From Clostridia bacterium (lineage in GTDB: Bacteria > Bacillota > Clostridia > CAKSNL01 > HGM11501), in the NCBI GenBank assembly GCA_017390225.1, contig JAFPCL010000007.1, positions 1-47,844 of the forward strand: a stretch of 47,844 bases of DNA, read 5' to 3'. Below are positions 24,638 through 33,828 of the stretch, one piece after another. The translations under genes and the position numbers were made by a program. The notes under the pieces are model-generated. The model made no database searches and was not told where the DNA came from. It saw only the letters and a list, made by a program, of their open reading frames with translations. Within the stretch, counting starts at the first letter, position 1. Every line of letters starts with the position of its first letter.

Positions 24638-25467
24638 GCAAGCGGCTTGCCTATCCCTATATAGGCTGGGCGGTATTGTTTACGGTGCTGCCCCTTATTA
24701 TGATTTTCCTGTTTGCTTTTTATAATAAAAGCACGGGAGAATTTACGTTGGAAAATATTGAAAGACTGCAGGATCCCGTGGTTTTAAAGCAGGTATGGAA
24801 TTCTTTTATCATTGCATTGAAGCTGAGTGTGATTACAACGGTTTTGTGCCTTTTAATCGCATATCCGTTGGCAATGATACTTGCAAGTAAAGATTATGTG
24901 GCAAAAGGATTTCTTGTCACGGTCTTCGTGCTTCCCATGTGGATGAATTTCCTGGTTCGAACCTATGCTTTGATGAGCCTTTTGGAAACCAACGGTCTGG
25001 TCAATAATTTTTTGTCTCTGTTTGGCATGGAGAAAATTGTTTTTTTGGGTGGTGAAGGAGCGATTACCTTGGGGATGGTGTATAACTATTTGCCCTTTAT
25101 GCTTCTTCCTATTCATTCTGTTTTACAAAAAATCGATAAAAAATACATGGAAGCGGCACAGGATTTAGGATGCAACACATGGCAGGTGTTTCGCCGTGTC
25201 ACATTTCCCTTGAGCCTCAGTGGCGTGATTTCCGGCATCACCATGGTGTTCGTTCCGTCCATCACGACCTTTGCTATTTCCGAAATTTTGGGTCAGTCCA
25301 ATATCCTTTTGATTGGGGACCTTATCAACTACTATTTTGTCGGCGAAGGAAATGACTGGGGTCTGGGCGCACTGCTCAGCGCCATACTGATGGTCATTAT
25401 TCTTTTGACGACCATGGTTCCCGGCGGTGGAGAGGAAAGCTCCGAGAAACGAGGTGTGATTGGATGA
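24634..25467 (+). CDS. potB: Spermidine/putrescine-type ABC transporter permease PotB
   Basis: A 277-residue membrane protein with about six transmembrane helices. The first is near residues 8-30 (YIGWAVLFTVLPLIMIFLFAF). The EAA loop that contacts PotA is MEAAQDLGCNTWQVFRRVTFPLS, and the WMNFLVRTYA region is typical of PotB. It overlaps potA upstream and potC downstream by 4 bases each. The C-terminal end (GGGEESSEKRGVIG) is short and hydrophilic. Confidence 0.92.
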   Translation: MSKRLAYPYIGWAVLFTVLPLIMIFLFAFYNKSTGEFTLENIERLQDPVVLKQVWNSFIIALKLSVITTVLCLLIAYPLAMILASKDYVAKGFLVTVFVLPMWMNFLVRTYALMSLLETNGLVNNFLSLFGMEKIVFLGGEGAITLGMVYNYLPFMLLPIHSVLQKIDKKYMEAAQDLGCNTWQVFRRVTFPLSLSGVISGITMVFVPSITTFAISEILGQSNILLIGDLINYYFVGEGNDWGLGALLSAILMVIILLTTMVPGGGEESSEKRGVIG

Positions 25468-26246
25468 AGGCACTGAAAAAACTGTATATCGGATTGATTC
25501 TGTTTTTCCTGTATGCACCAATCGTCACACTGGTGTTCTACTCTTTCAATGCCGGCAGAAACCGCTCGAAATTTACGGGCTTCAGCTTTATCCATTACGC
25601 CGAGCTCTTTGAAAAAAGAGAGGTTATGGATGCACTTTATAATACCATGATTATTGCTGTTGTATCCGCATTGGTGGCAACCCTTGCAGGAACGGTGACG
25701 GCAATTGGTATGCATGCCATGCGAAAAAGAGGAAGAGGATTTATGATGGGGCTTATTAATATTCCCATTATGAATCCGGATATTGTCACCGGTATCTCCC
25801 TGATGCTTCTGTTTCAGGCGATTCGGATTATTCCTTCCGGCATGGCAACACTTCTTCTGGCACATATCGCATTTAATATTCCCTATGTGATTACAACGGT
25901 TTTGCCGAAATTGAAGCAAATGAATCCGCATCTTTATGAAGCGGCTTTGGATTTGGGAGCATCGCCTGCCTATGCTTTCTGGCATGTGGTCATCCCGGAG
26001 CTTTTGCCGGGGATTACGTCCGGCTTCCTTTTGGCACTGACGTTATCTATTGATGACTTTGCCGTCAGCTTTTTCACCAAAGGCAACGGCATAGAAACAC
26101 TGTCAACCTTGATTTATGCATCGACCAAGCAAGGTGTTAAATTGCATATCAATGCACTGTCTGCTTTGATGTTCGTTACCATTTTAGGGCTTTTGTTGAT
26201 TGTCAATATTTTAACACGCCCCAAAAAACACGCAGACAAAAACTAA
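25464..26246 (+). CDS. potC: Spermidine/putrescine-type ABC transporter permease PotC
   Basis: A 260-residue second permease with about six helices; the N-terminal one is LYIGLILFFLYAPIVTLVFYSF. The EAA loop reads YEAALDLGASPAYAFWHVVIPEL, and LSIDDFAVSFFTKG is a PotC hallmark. It is followed by an unrelated membrane-protein gene rather than by potD, the extracytoplasmic binding protein that usually completes this operon. A solute-binding domain is not fused to potC either, as the chain ends shortly after the last helix. Confidence 0.92.
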   Translation: MKALKKLYIGLILFFLYAPIVTLVFYSFNAGRNRSKFTGFSFIHYAELFEKREVMDALYNTMIIAVVSALVATLAGTVTAIGMHAMRKRGRGFMMGLINIPIMNPDIVTGISLMLLFQAIRIIPSGMATLLLAHIAFNIPYVITTVLPKLKQMNPHLYEAALDLGASPAYAFWHVVIPELLPGITSGFLLALTLSIDDFAVSFFTKGNGIETLSTLIYASTKQGVKLHINALSALMFVTILGLLLIVNILTRPKKHADKN

Positions 26247-26283
26247 ACATATAGGGAAAGAAAACAATTTGGAGGATAAAATT

Positions 26284-26877
26284 ATGGCAAAAAAACAAGC
26301 AGCAAAGGAATTTAAGCTCACTGCCACAGCTAAAGAAAGACTGGATAATTTTATGGTCTATTCAACCATCGGTGTTTTTGCATTGGCATTATTTTTGGTT
26401 GTGCTTAAAAATTTGAGCAATAATTTTCAATATATTCTTGTTGTGCAAGGTGCACAGCAGGGCATCATGTGGTTGTCTATACTTGGCGCCGCAGGCTTTG
26501 CCGTGTATTCTTTTGTGAAAAGGAAATTGAAATTGGCGGGTATTCTCGGTTGCTTGTCTATTGCCGTTATTATGTTCGGCATATATCATGTGGACGGTAC
26601 ATTGATTCGAATCAACGGCTATGGCATTGCCTATATTGCCATGGGGCTGTATCTGGCTTTTGTCTATGTATACTGCTGGTTGAAGGAATCGGGTCGTTTT
26701 TGTAAAAATAAAGTTCGTAAAGGCTACACGGCAGTGTCCGTCGTTGCGGCACTGGCTGTTGTTATTGCTATTGTGATTGGCTACAGCGCACAGCTTGCGG
26801 CGATTCGTTCTTATCGGGAAGGATACACAGGTGGCCCTTTGACGGCAGCCGTTTCTTCTGAATCCGACGCACAGTAA
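26284..26877 (+). CDS. Five-helix membrane protein of unknown function
   Basis: A 197-residue integral membrane protein. Hydrophobic segments lie near 27-45, 65-83, 89-106, 117-139 and 150-170. A basic N-terminus (KKQAAKEFKLTATAKERL) suggests a cytoplasmic start, and a short polar C-terminus follows the last helix. I recognise no family. ATG 26284 has GGAGG upstream; the TTG 26269 overlaps that site. It lies 37 bases after potC and just before two propeller-like genes, so it is probably co-transcribed with the transporter. Confidence 0.7.
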   Translation: MAKKQAAKEFKLTATAKERLDNFMVYSTIGVFALALFLVVLKNLSNNFQYILVVQGAQQGIMWLSILGAAGFAVYSFVKRKLKLAGILGCLSIAVIMFGIYHVDGTLIRINGYGIAYIAMGLYLAFVYVYCWLKESGRFCKNKVRKGYTAVSVVAALAVVIAIVIGYSAQLAAIRSYREGYTGGPLTAAVSSESDAQ

Positions 26878-26891
26878 AAAGGGGAAAGAAT

Positions 26892-27821
26892 ATGAAAAAC
26901 AAAAAGAAAGTATGGCTGTATTTGCTTATTTGCTTGCTTTTGGTTGCTCTTGTTTGGTTCCTTGTTTCTCGAAAACAGCCTATGAAAGGCATGGGTGCCG
27001 GCAATCTGGCAGGCATGAATATGGTAACGGTGACGGATAATTTGGTGTGTGTCAGCGACCCTGCCACCAACTTGCTTTGTGTTTTAGACGGGGAACAGAC
27101 GATGCCCGTTATGGAGCGTAGTGCATGGTTTTTGAATGTATATCAGGATGAATTGTATTATGTTTCCATGGAAACAGGAAGCCTGATGTGCTTTCATGAC
27201 GGCGTGAACGATCCGCTTATCACCGAGGATCAGTGCTATTATCCGCAGTTTTCGAAAGAGCATTTATATTATATCAACGCCAATGATGGATATATTTATC
27301 GTATGACGTATAAAGACGGAGCTTTTTCGGATAAAACATGTCTTTCAACAGATTTTGGTGCGCTGTTTTTTGTGTATGCAAACGATAAAATTTATTATTA
27401 TGACAATGCGGAAACCGGAATCTTTGCTTGGGATATGCAAGAGAATTCCCAACCTGTTTTGGTGGCGGAAGGCAGAATGGCATATATCAACGTAAGCGAA
27501 GACGGCTATATTTATTATAAAGATATAACAGATGAAAATGATATGCGCCTTGTTCGTATTACACCCATGGGCGAAAAGAAGGTGCTTATGCAAGGCGTGT
27601 TTGACTATATCAACTACTATAACGGGTATATTTACTACAGCGATTCGGCTCTCGGAAGCGGCGGTTATTTATACCGAATCCCTGCCGACGGCAGTAAAAA
27701 GCCCGAAACATTAACAAGAGAATGGAGCACAAACGTTACGATTATCGACGGCACGGTCTATTATGTCGGCAATGGCGGCGGTGGCGAACGTGTGTGGAAA
27801 ACGCTGGCGGTTACGGAATAA
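26892..27821 (+). CDS. Membrane-anchored beta-propeller-like protein (DUF5050-like)
   Basis: A 309-residue protein with an N-terminal signal anchor (KKVWLYLLICLLLVALVWFLV) and an external domain of repeats. The repeat core is a short tyrosine-rich strand such as ELYYVS, HLYYIN, GYIYRM, KIYYYD, GYIYYKD and TVYYVG, about 40-50 residues apart. This spacing suits a six- or seven-bladed propeller of the DUF5050 type. The next gene is a paralogue. Such domains likely bind peptide or glycan at the cell surface, but no activity is known. A GGGGAAAG site precedes the start. Confidence 0.7.
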   Translation: MKNKKKVWLYLLICLLLVALVWFLVSRKQPMKGMGAGNLAGMNMVTVTDNLVCVSDPATNLLCVLDGEQTMPVMERSAWFLNVYQDELYYVSMETGSLMCFHDGVNDPLITEDQCYYPQFSKEHLYYINANDGYIYRMTYKDGAFSDKTCLSTDFGALFFVYANDKIYYYDNAETGIFAWDMQENSQPVLVAEGRMAYINVSEDGYIYYKDITDENDMRLVRITPMGEKKVLMQGVFDYINYYNGYIYYSDSALGSGGYLYRIPADGSKKPETLTREWSTNVTIIDGTVYYVGNGGGGERVWKTLAVTE

Positions 27822-27839
27822 AAGAGGAGAGAAAAAGAC

Positions 27840-28835
27840 ATGTGGGATGCGGAATTGCCAAAGGAAAAAAGAGCCTTTAACCCTATTGTCCTTCTTGTAT
27901 GGGGACTGATCATTTTTGTTATATGTGGAATTGGTCTGGGCGTTTACAAGATGTTTATTCCCGAAAAAAGCGGCATGGGAAATGTGCTGAATTATGCCTA
28001 TGTCACGGCGTTTAAAGAAGACGTTTATTTTGTGAATCCGCAAGACGAGCGGATTGTAAGACTGCGCGACACAAAAGGGGAAGTGGTAACGGAAACCGGT
28101 GCGATTTATCTGACCTGCATAGAAGACAATTTATATTACGTTTCCACAGAAACCGGTTATTTTATGCGCTACAGAGAAAGCGGAGAAGATGAAGTTGTGC
28201 TGGATTATGGCTGTAATAACCCGATATATTGGGAAGGTAAGCTGTATTTTTCCAGTGGCATGGAATCACGGGTTTATGCCGTATCTGTCACGGAAGGCGT
28301 TTTTTCTGATCCCGTGTGTATTCACGAGGGGATACAAGTTGTAAGCTTCAGTATTGACAACGGGAAAATTTATTATGTCCCTGCAACCGGTATAGGATTA
28401 TGGTCATGGACCTTGGACACACAGGAAGCACCGAAAGAGCTTTCGGATGATTTTTGCGGTCAGCCGATGGCGGCAGGCGGAGAAGTATACTATCAAGTGA
28501 TGAGCGATACCTTCACCGGGATTCGGGTAATCCGAAAAAACGGAGAGGAAGAAACCTTGATCGAAACACCGGCAAGCTGTCTGAACATGGCCGGCGGCTG
28601 GGTATACTTTACGAATCTGTCCGAAGAAGCCGGCGGTTGTGTGTATAGAGTTCGAAAAAGCGGTATGGGAAAGCCTGAGAGAGTTACTCGAGAATTAGGC
28701 GCTGATTTGCAGATTGTTGCAGGATATGTGTACTATCGTACGAATTTACCGCAAGGCGGAATGGTCTGGAAACGGATGCCCGTGGGAGAAACCAACATAA
28801 AAACAGATCAGGCAGAGTATATTGGAATTCAATGA
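27840..28835 (+). CDS. Membrane-anchored beta-propeller-like protein, paralogue
   Basis: A 331-residue paralogue of the preceding gene. A cytoplasmic stub of ~17 residues is followed by the transmembrane helix PIVLLVWGLIIFVICGIGLGVY. The outer domain repeats include NLYYVSTETGYFMRY, KLYFSSG, KIYYVPATGIGLWSW, GWVYFTN and YVYYRTN. The first of these is nearly the same as in the neighbour, indicating tandem duplication. It overlaps the DivIVA-like gene by four bases (ATGA). Its role is unknown. Confidence 0.7.
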   Translation: MWDAELPKEKRAFNPIVLLVWGLIIFVICGIGLGVYKMFIPEKSGMGNVLNYAYVTAFKEDVYFVNPQDERIVRLRDTKGEVVTETGAIYLTCIEDNLYYVSTETGYFMRYRESGEDEVVLDYGCNNPIYWEGKLYFSSGMESRVYAVSVTEGVFSDPVCIHEGIQVVSFSIDNGKIYYVPATGIGLWSWTLDTQEAPKELSDDFCGQPMAAGGEVYYQVMSDTFTGIRVIRKNGEEETLIETPASCLNMAGGWVYFTNLSEEAGGCVYRVRKSGMGKPERVTRELGADLQIVAGYVYYRTNLPQGGMVWKRMPVGETNIKTDQAEYIGIQ

Positions 28836-29575
28836 CAGAATATGCCGAAACAGTAAGAAGAAAAAAGATTGACAAGCTGATAGAGCAAGATTATAATAAA
28901 AATGGTAAAGGGGAGATTTCGGTGGAAGGAATTCGCTTCAGAACAAAAATGAATGGCTATGATAAAGACGAGGTTCATGATTATTTGTTGGAAATGAACC
29001 GCATGATGGAAGCCATGCGACAAGAGTATGAGCAAAAGCAAAGAGAATGGGAAGAAAAAATCGATGCTCTGCAAGAAGAAAACGAGGCTTTAAAAGCGCA
29101 CGTAGAAGAGATGGAAGAAAAGATGCAAGAGCTTGCCATGGATACAGCATCTGAAAAAGAAGAAGAAATCACAGAGCTTCGTATGCGCGCAGAAGAAGAA
29201 AAACAGCGCCGCGAGGAAGCGGAAAAAGCACTCGATGTGGCAAAGGAAGATATGAAAAAGCAAGTAGAATCCGTGCGCACAGAGCTGATGGAAGAGATTA
29301 CATCACTGCGTGAACGGCTGGCGGCACTCGAAGAAGAACGCTCCAGTGTGGCGGACGCTATGGTTCATGCGCGGGAAGAAGCACGTAAAATCGTAGAGAA
29401 TGCACATAAAGAAGGAAGCCAGACCATCGAAGAAACAAACCGTGCTGTTGCACAAGCAAGAGCAATTCTTGCAAAAGAACAAGAAAAGGTTTTGCGCCTG
29501 AAAAATGATGCTATGCAAATTGTGGAACGTATGCACAAGGAGCTCGAGGAGCTTGCGGCGGGATTTAAGAAGTAA
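28832..29575 (+). CDS. DivIVA-like coiled-coil protein
   Basis: A 247-residue cytoplasmic protein. Residues ~33-55 (GIRFRTKMNGYDKDEVHDYLLEMN) match the lipid-binding N-terminus of the DivIVA/GpsB family. Residues ~55-190 are a long, highly charged heptad coiled coil (EEMEEKMQELAMD and similar). A second helical tail ends with KLHK-like repeats (VERMHKELEELAAGFKK). DivIVA proteins sit at curved membranes at septa and poles and recruit other proteins. This one has 32 extra N-terminal residues before the motif, unlike classical DivIVA. It overlaps both neighbours (4 bases upstream, 1 base downstream), coupling it to holB. Confidence 0.75.
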   Translation: MTEYAETVRRKKIDKLIEQDYNKNGKGEISVEGIRFRTKMNGYDKDEVHDYLLEMNRMMEAMRQEYEQKQREWEEKIDALQEENEALKAHVEEMEEKMQELAMDTASEKEEEITELRMRAEEEKQRREEAEKALDVAKEDMKKQVESVRTELMEEITSLRERLAALEEERSSVADAMVHAREEARKIVENAHKEGSQTIEETNRAVAQARAILAKEQEKVLRLKNDAMQIVERMHKELEELAAGFKK

Positions 29576-30570
29576 TGGAATATTGGGGAAAATTGCCGTC
29601 GATTCTTGACAGCGCATCACGAACAAGAAAGCTCAGCCATGCATATTTGCTGACCGGCCCTGAGGGGATTGGAAAGAAAACTTTGGCAACGGCGTTTGCG
29701 GCAAGAATTTTTTGTGAAGGCGAAAAAAAGCCTTGCGGAGAATGTAAGCATTGTCGCATGTTTTCAGCAGGGAGTCATCCGGATTTTATCACGGTCAACA
29801 GAGAAAAGGATCGAGCCAACTTGTCGATTCGCCTGATTCGTGAAATGATAGATGATGTATATATTAAGCCGTTGCTTTCTTCCTATAAGGTCATCTTGAT
29901 TCCCGAAGCGGACAAAATGGAGTTTCCGGCACAAAATGCACTTTTAAAGGTTTTTGAAGAGCCGCCGTCTTACTGCGTGATTTTATTGATTGCCAAAAAT
30001 GAGCAAAGTCTTTTGCCTACGGTACGTTCCCGTGCCGTTACGGTGCGAGTGCCGCATCTGGGCGAAAAAGTGATTGAACAAAAAATCAGGGAACGCTATC
30101 CCGAAAATGCGGAAAATGCACCGTTTTTGGCGGCGTTTTCCGGCGGTATTCCCGGTCGGGCGTTGGCAATGTGCGAAAATGAATCCTTTCTGGAACTGCG
30201 AGGACAATGGCTGGACGAGCTGTTTGCTTTGGCACAGGGAAAAAAATCTGCTGTTTTCACAATGGCGGAACAATATGAAAAAAATAAAGACCGTCAGGAT
30301 ATTCTTTTGGAGCTGATGCTCTGTTGGCTGAAGGATGCACTCTTTGTCAGCCGTGAATATGAAGATGGCATTATAAACCAAGATAGAATACAGGAATTGG
30401 AAACCGTGGCAGGGAGTATTCCCGAGAAAAATCTTGCCACTGCATTTACTTTTCTGGCAGAAGAAAGAAGAAAAATGGGGAAAAACCCCAACATACGTCT
30501 GTGGATCACAGATGTAATTCTTCGTATGAGGGAGGTTCTACATGACGAAAGTAATCGGAATATGTTTTAA
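29575..30570 (+). CDS. holB: DNA polymerase III subunit delta'
   Basis: The clamp-loader subunit that with delta and tau opens and loads the sliding clamp. Residues ~21-36 show SHAYLLTGPEGIGKKT (P-loop), and Cys47, 54, 57 and 60 (CGECKHC) form the zinc module. Later, IPEADKMEFPAQNALLKVFEEPP is the Walker B/sensor region typical of HolB. At 331 residues it is close to normal. It overlaps the RicT gene by 29 bases, a neighbourhood shared with Bacillus (holB-yaaT). tmk is not adjacent, so the usual upstream genes are missing. Confidence 0.93.
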   Translation: MEYWGKLPSILDSASRTRKLSHAYLLTGPEGIGKKTLATAFAARIFCEGEKKPCGECKHCRMFSAGSHPDFITVNREKDRANLSIRLIREMIDDVYIKPLLSSYKVILIPEADKMEFPAQNALLKVFEEPPSYCVILLIAKNEQSLLPTVRSRAVTVRVPHLGEKVIEQKIRERYPENAENAPFLAAFSGGIPGRALAMCENESFLELRGQWLDELFALAQGKKSAVFTMAEQYEKNKDRQDILLELMLCWLKDALFVSREYEDGIINQDRIQELETVAGSIPEKNLATAFTFLAEERRKMGKNPNIRLWITDVILRMREVLHDESNRNMF

Positions 30571-31441
30571 AGAAGGCGGCAAAGTCTATGATTTTGGCTT
30601 TGATCCCGAAAAATTCAGCGACTTGAAATTAGGCGAAGCGGTCATTGTGGACACGGTCAACGGTCCTGAATACGGATTGGTCGCTTTTGAAAAGCATGAA
30701 ATATTGGAGCATGAGCTTGCGGCGCCTTTAAAGCAAATTTTGCGACGTGCCACACCGCAGGATGAGGCAATAATTGCTAAAAACAGACAAAGAGAAAAAG
30801 AAGCCTTTGCTTTTTGTCAGGAATGTATCGAGCGCCGCGAGATTGAAATGAATCTGGTGAGTGTGGAGTGCAATTTCGACGGAAGCAAATTGCTTTTCTA
30901 TTTTACCCATGAGGGAAGACTGGATTTCCGTGAGCTTGTCAAGGATTTGGCGGCACGATTCCACACCCGTATTGAATTGCGGCAGATTGGTGTTCGCGAC
31001 GAAGCCAAAATGATTGGTGGTCTCGGCACCTGCGGCAGAAGCTTTTGCTGTTCGTCTTGCATGAAGGATTTTGCCACGGTGTCCATGAAGATGGCAAAGG
31101 ATCAAGGGCTTTCCTTGAATCCCACCAAAATTTCCGGGGCATGCGGAAGACTGATGTGCTGTTTGAAATATGAAGATGAGGCATATAAAGAGCTTCTTCG
31201 GATTGTTCCCGGTGTCGGTGCGGTTGTTGAAACGGAGGAGGGGATCGGAACGGTTGTTTCCGTGAGCCTTTTGCATAAAAAAATCAAGGTCAAGCATGAC
31301 AATATGGGCGAAGGCGCGGCACGGGAATATAATGCAGAGACCGTGCGTGTGGTGAAGCCTGCCAAAACCGGCAGACGGCAGGAGTATTACACCCCGGAGC
31401 AAGAGTCGACAAACACCCCGGAATCCGAGGAAGAGACATAA
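30542..31441 (+). CDS. ricT: PSP1-domain protein RicT (YaaT)
   Basis: A 299-residue subunit of the RicAFT complex, which with YmcA and YlbF supports RNase Y mRNA processing and sporulation in Bacillus and carries Fe-S clusters. The N-terminus KVIGICFKEGGKVYDF and the PSP1 core (NLVSVECNFDGSKLLFYFTHEGRLDFRELVKDLA region) identify it. Cys-rich elements GGLGTCGRSFCCSSC and SGACGRLMCCLKYED hold the cluster ligands. The start lies within holB by 29 bases; the RBS is the GGGAGG just before the ATG. Confidence 0.93.
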   Translation: MTKVIGICFKEGGKVYDFGFDPEKFSDLKLGEAVIVDTVNGPEYGLVAFEKHEILEHELAAPLKQILRRATPQDEAIIAKNRQREKEAFAFCQECIERREIEMNLVSVECNFDGSKLLFYFTHEGRLDFRELVKDLAARFHTRIELRQIGVRDEAKMIGGLGTCGRSFCCSSCMKDFATVSMKMAKDQGLSLNPTKISGACGRLMCCLKYEDEAYKELLRIVPGVGAVVETEEGIGTVVSVSLLHKKIKVKHDNMGEGAAREYNAETVRVVKPAKTGRRQEYYTPEQESTNTPESEEET

Positions 31442-31552
31442 ATCATATGGGACAACTGTTGAGCGATGTCATCCGGAAGAATTTTTTCCGTGAATTGTGT
31501 TGGCTTTCTCAAGAGAATGTCCCCTTTTGCTTTTTTTAAGAAGGAGATTAAA

Positions 31553-32959
31553 ATGAAAAAAACTTTTTTTCTTTGTTTGATTGCCGTGCTTCTTCTTTGT
31601 TCCTGCACAAAACAAACGGAGGAAACGGCAGGGAAATCGCCCCATTCTGCACAAGTCCAAACAGAACCTTTTCGCAAAAGCTGGGAGCTGAAAGACCTTC
31701 CTTTTGTGATTACGCCTGCAGGAGAAGCTACGGCGCTTGCGCAGACGCAGGATAAAAATCACTTTGGGGAGTATGTAGATTACAAAGGAAGCTTTTATTT
31801 CAGACAGTATAAAAAGAAAGATTATGAAGAAACGGCAATCCACCAAAATCACGGCTATGTCGATGGCAGAAAGCGCAACATGATGTGCTACACCGACAAA
31901 GGAAAACTGAAAACATTGTTTTCCGATGAGGGCGTGGGAAGCTTTTATATTTTTGAAGACCGATTTTTTGCCATGACAAGAACAGACACACAGGGAGAAA
32001 TCTACTCTGTTGATATGAAGGGCGAAAATCGACATGTGTTGGAAAAGGGCTGTATTCTGGCGGCAGATGAAAAGAAGGGCTTTTTGATTTGCAAAAACGA
32101 AGATTTGGGGCTTTTCTCCGTCAATTTAAATGCCGTGAATTGGGCGATTACGCCTCTTACGTTGAATGGGTCTTTCCTTGCGATAAAAGACGGACTGGTA
32201 TATTATCAGGAAAGTCCGGAAGGGGAAGAGGCTTATCTCGGGAAAGTGTATTTAAAACGCATCTCCACCGACGGCATCGGAGATATGGTTTTGGCAGAAA
32301 CAAAGCCTGATTTATACGATGATGTGTCGGCGGCAGGAAAAACGATGATTCGTCAATTCCGCATGACACCATACAATATTTATTTTTCCTATGGAAGTGT
32401 CGGCGGCTCGGCGGCAATGTATCAAGGGGGCGGCATTATGTGTGTCCCCGCAGACGGCATCGGCGTGAGACGGCTAACAACAGCACTTGTGGACGAGCAC
32501 TTCTTTGTGGAAGAGACGGGCTTTGCAGATTATCTGTATTTTTATTCCTTTGCAGACGATGTGTATTCCCAAAAAAATCTCACAACGGAGGAAATCACCG
32601 CAACGGAGATTGTGGCAGGGCCTGTCAATCAAGTGTTTATGCGCGAAAAAGAACTGCTTTTTCTGAATGCAGATACGGGAAAGACGGAAGTTGTATTTTC
32701 AAAAGAGGATTTGGATGCACTGGAGCTGACAGAGGATTTGATGCTGAAAGCTTTAACGGACACGCCGTCTTCCGACAGCTATATTTATGACTTTAAAAAC
32801 ACGGTGTTTTCCGAGCAATATGTTTTCACGGAGCTGTACCGATATGTCCCCGCACCGGAAGAAGATATCGGCTGGCGTGCGGCGTATCGACTGATCAGTC
32901 GTGCCGTGTTGGTGAAAGACCGTACCACGGGTGAAATCAAAGTATTGGATATTTTTTAA
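31553..32959 (+). CDS. Propeller-like lipoprotein (DUF5050-like)
   Basis: A 468-residue lipoprotein. The signal peptide is MKKTFFLCLIAVLLLCSC with lipobox LCSC, so the mature chain begins at Cys18. It carries strand repeats such as GSFYFRQY, SFYIFEDRFF, EIYSVDMKGE and GLVYYQES with long spacing, resembling the two DUF5050-like paralogues near potABC but more diverged. I prefer ATG 31553 because AAGAAGGAG precedes it. The gene is separated from those paralogues by the DivIVA-like gene, holB and ricT. A role in solute or peptide binding is possible, not shown. Confidence 0.7.
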   Translation: MKKTFFLCLIAVLLLCSCTKQTEETAGKSPHSAQVQTEPFRKSWELKDLPFVITPAGEATALAQTQDKNHFGEYVDYKGSFYFRQYKKKDYEETAIHQNHGYVDGRKRNMMCYTDKGKLKTLFSDEGVGSFYIFEDRFFAMTRTDTQGEIYSVDMKGENRHVLEKGCILAADEKKGFLICKNEDLGLFSVNLNAVNWAITPLTLNGSFLAIKDGLVYYQESPEGEEAYLGKVYLKRISTDGIGDMVLAETKPDLYDDVSAAGKTMIRQFRMTPYNIYFSYGSVGGSAAMYQGGGIMCVPADGIGVRRLTTALVDEHFFVEETGFADYLYFYSFADDVYSQKNLTTEEITATEIVAGPVNQVFMREKELLFLNADTGKTEVVFSKEDLDALELTEDLMLKALTDTPSSDSYIYDFKNTVFSEQYVFTELYRYVPAPEEDIGWRAAYRLISRAVLVKDRTTGEIKVLDIF

Positions 32960-32979
32960 TAGAGAAAGGATGTTTTATT

Positions 32980-33828
32980 ATGTATAATTTTCCGATTGGT
33001 GTTATGTTAGAATCTTTCCGCTTGCCTTTGCGCGAAGCTGTGGAAAAAGCGGCATCTTTAGGGGTACAGGGCTTGCAGGTCTATGCCTCTCGTGGGGAAA
33101 TCACTCCGGAAATGACCAAGGACAAAAAAGCTGAATTTATTTCTCTTTTGGATGCCAATGGGCTCAAGCTTTCCGCTTTGTGCGGCGATTTCGGTCATGG
33201 CTTCGGAGATAAAGAAAAAAATAAAGACCTGATCGAAGCATCTAAGAAAGTTTTGTATCTTGCCAAAGAATTGGGAACCAATATCGTCACCACCCATATC
33301 GGTGTTGTGCCGGAAGACCCCTCGCATCCTCGTTATCAGATTATGCAGGAGGCATGCTTTACCTTGGCAGAATTTGCCGACAGCCAGGATGCACATTTTG
33401 CCATTGAAACAGGTCCTGAAAAGGCAAGTGTTCTCAAGGGCTTTTTAGACGGACTTCATTCCAAGGGCGTGGCAGTCAATTTAGACCCTGCCAACCTTGC
33501 CATGGTGGTAGGGGATGATGCCGTGGAAGCCGTTCACACGTTAAAGGACTACATCGTGCATACCCATGCCAAAGACGGAAAAATGCTGGCACAAAAGAAG
33601 CCGGAATACATTTACGGCGTCGAAGCAGACCCGCATCCCGAAATTGCATCCTTCCTGGAAGTGCCGCTGGGTGAAGGCAGTGTGAATTTCCCCACATATC
33701 TTGCCGCCTTGCAGGAAGTCGGTTATCGCGGATTCTTAACAATTGAAAGAGAAGTTGGCGAAAATCCCGCAGGCGATATCGGCATGGCCGTGGATTTCTT
33801 AAAGGGCATTATCGGAGGAAATGAATGA
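32980..33828 (+). CDS. Sugar phosphate isomerase/epimerase (TIM barrel)
   Basis: A 282-residue AP endonuclease-2/xylose-isomerase-like TIM barrel. Motifs are FPIGVMLESFRLPLREAVEKAA at the start, GTNIVTTHIGVVPEDP, HFAIETGPEKA and VNLDPANLAM; the DPANLAM acidic residue and HTHAKDG are metal ligands. The overall pattern resembles L-ribulose- or inosose-type epimerases. It overlaps rdgB by 4 bases. Its sugar substrate is unknown. Confidence 0.85.
   Translation: MYNFPIGVMLESFRLPLREAVEKAASLGVQGLQVYASRGEITPEMTKDKKAEFISLLDANGLKLSALCGDFGHGFGDKEKNKDLIEASKKVLYLAKELGTNIVTTHIGVVPEDPSHPRYQIMQEACFTLAEFADSQDAHFAIETGPEKASVLKGFLDGLHSKGVAVNLDPANLAMVVGDDAVEAVHTLKDYIVHTHAKDGKMLAQKKPEYIYGVEADPHPEIASFLEVPLGEGSVNFPTYLAALQEVGYRGFLTIEREVGENPAGDIGMAVDFLKGIIGGNE

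Noticed and set aside
31442..31552. Possible hairpin between ricT and the lipoprotein gene
   Set aside because: Only a short CGGAA/TTCCG pair is seen, too weak to call a terminator.
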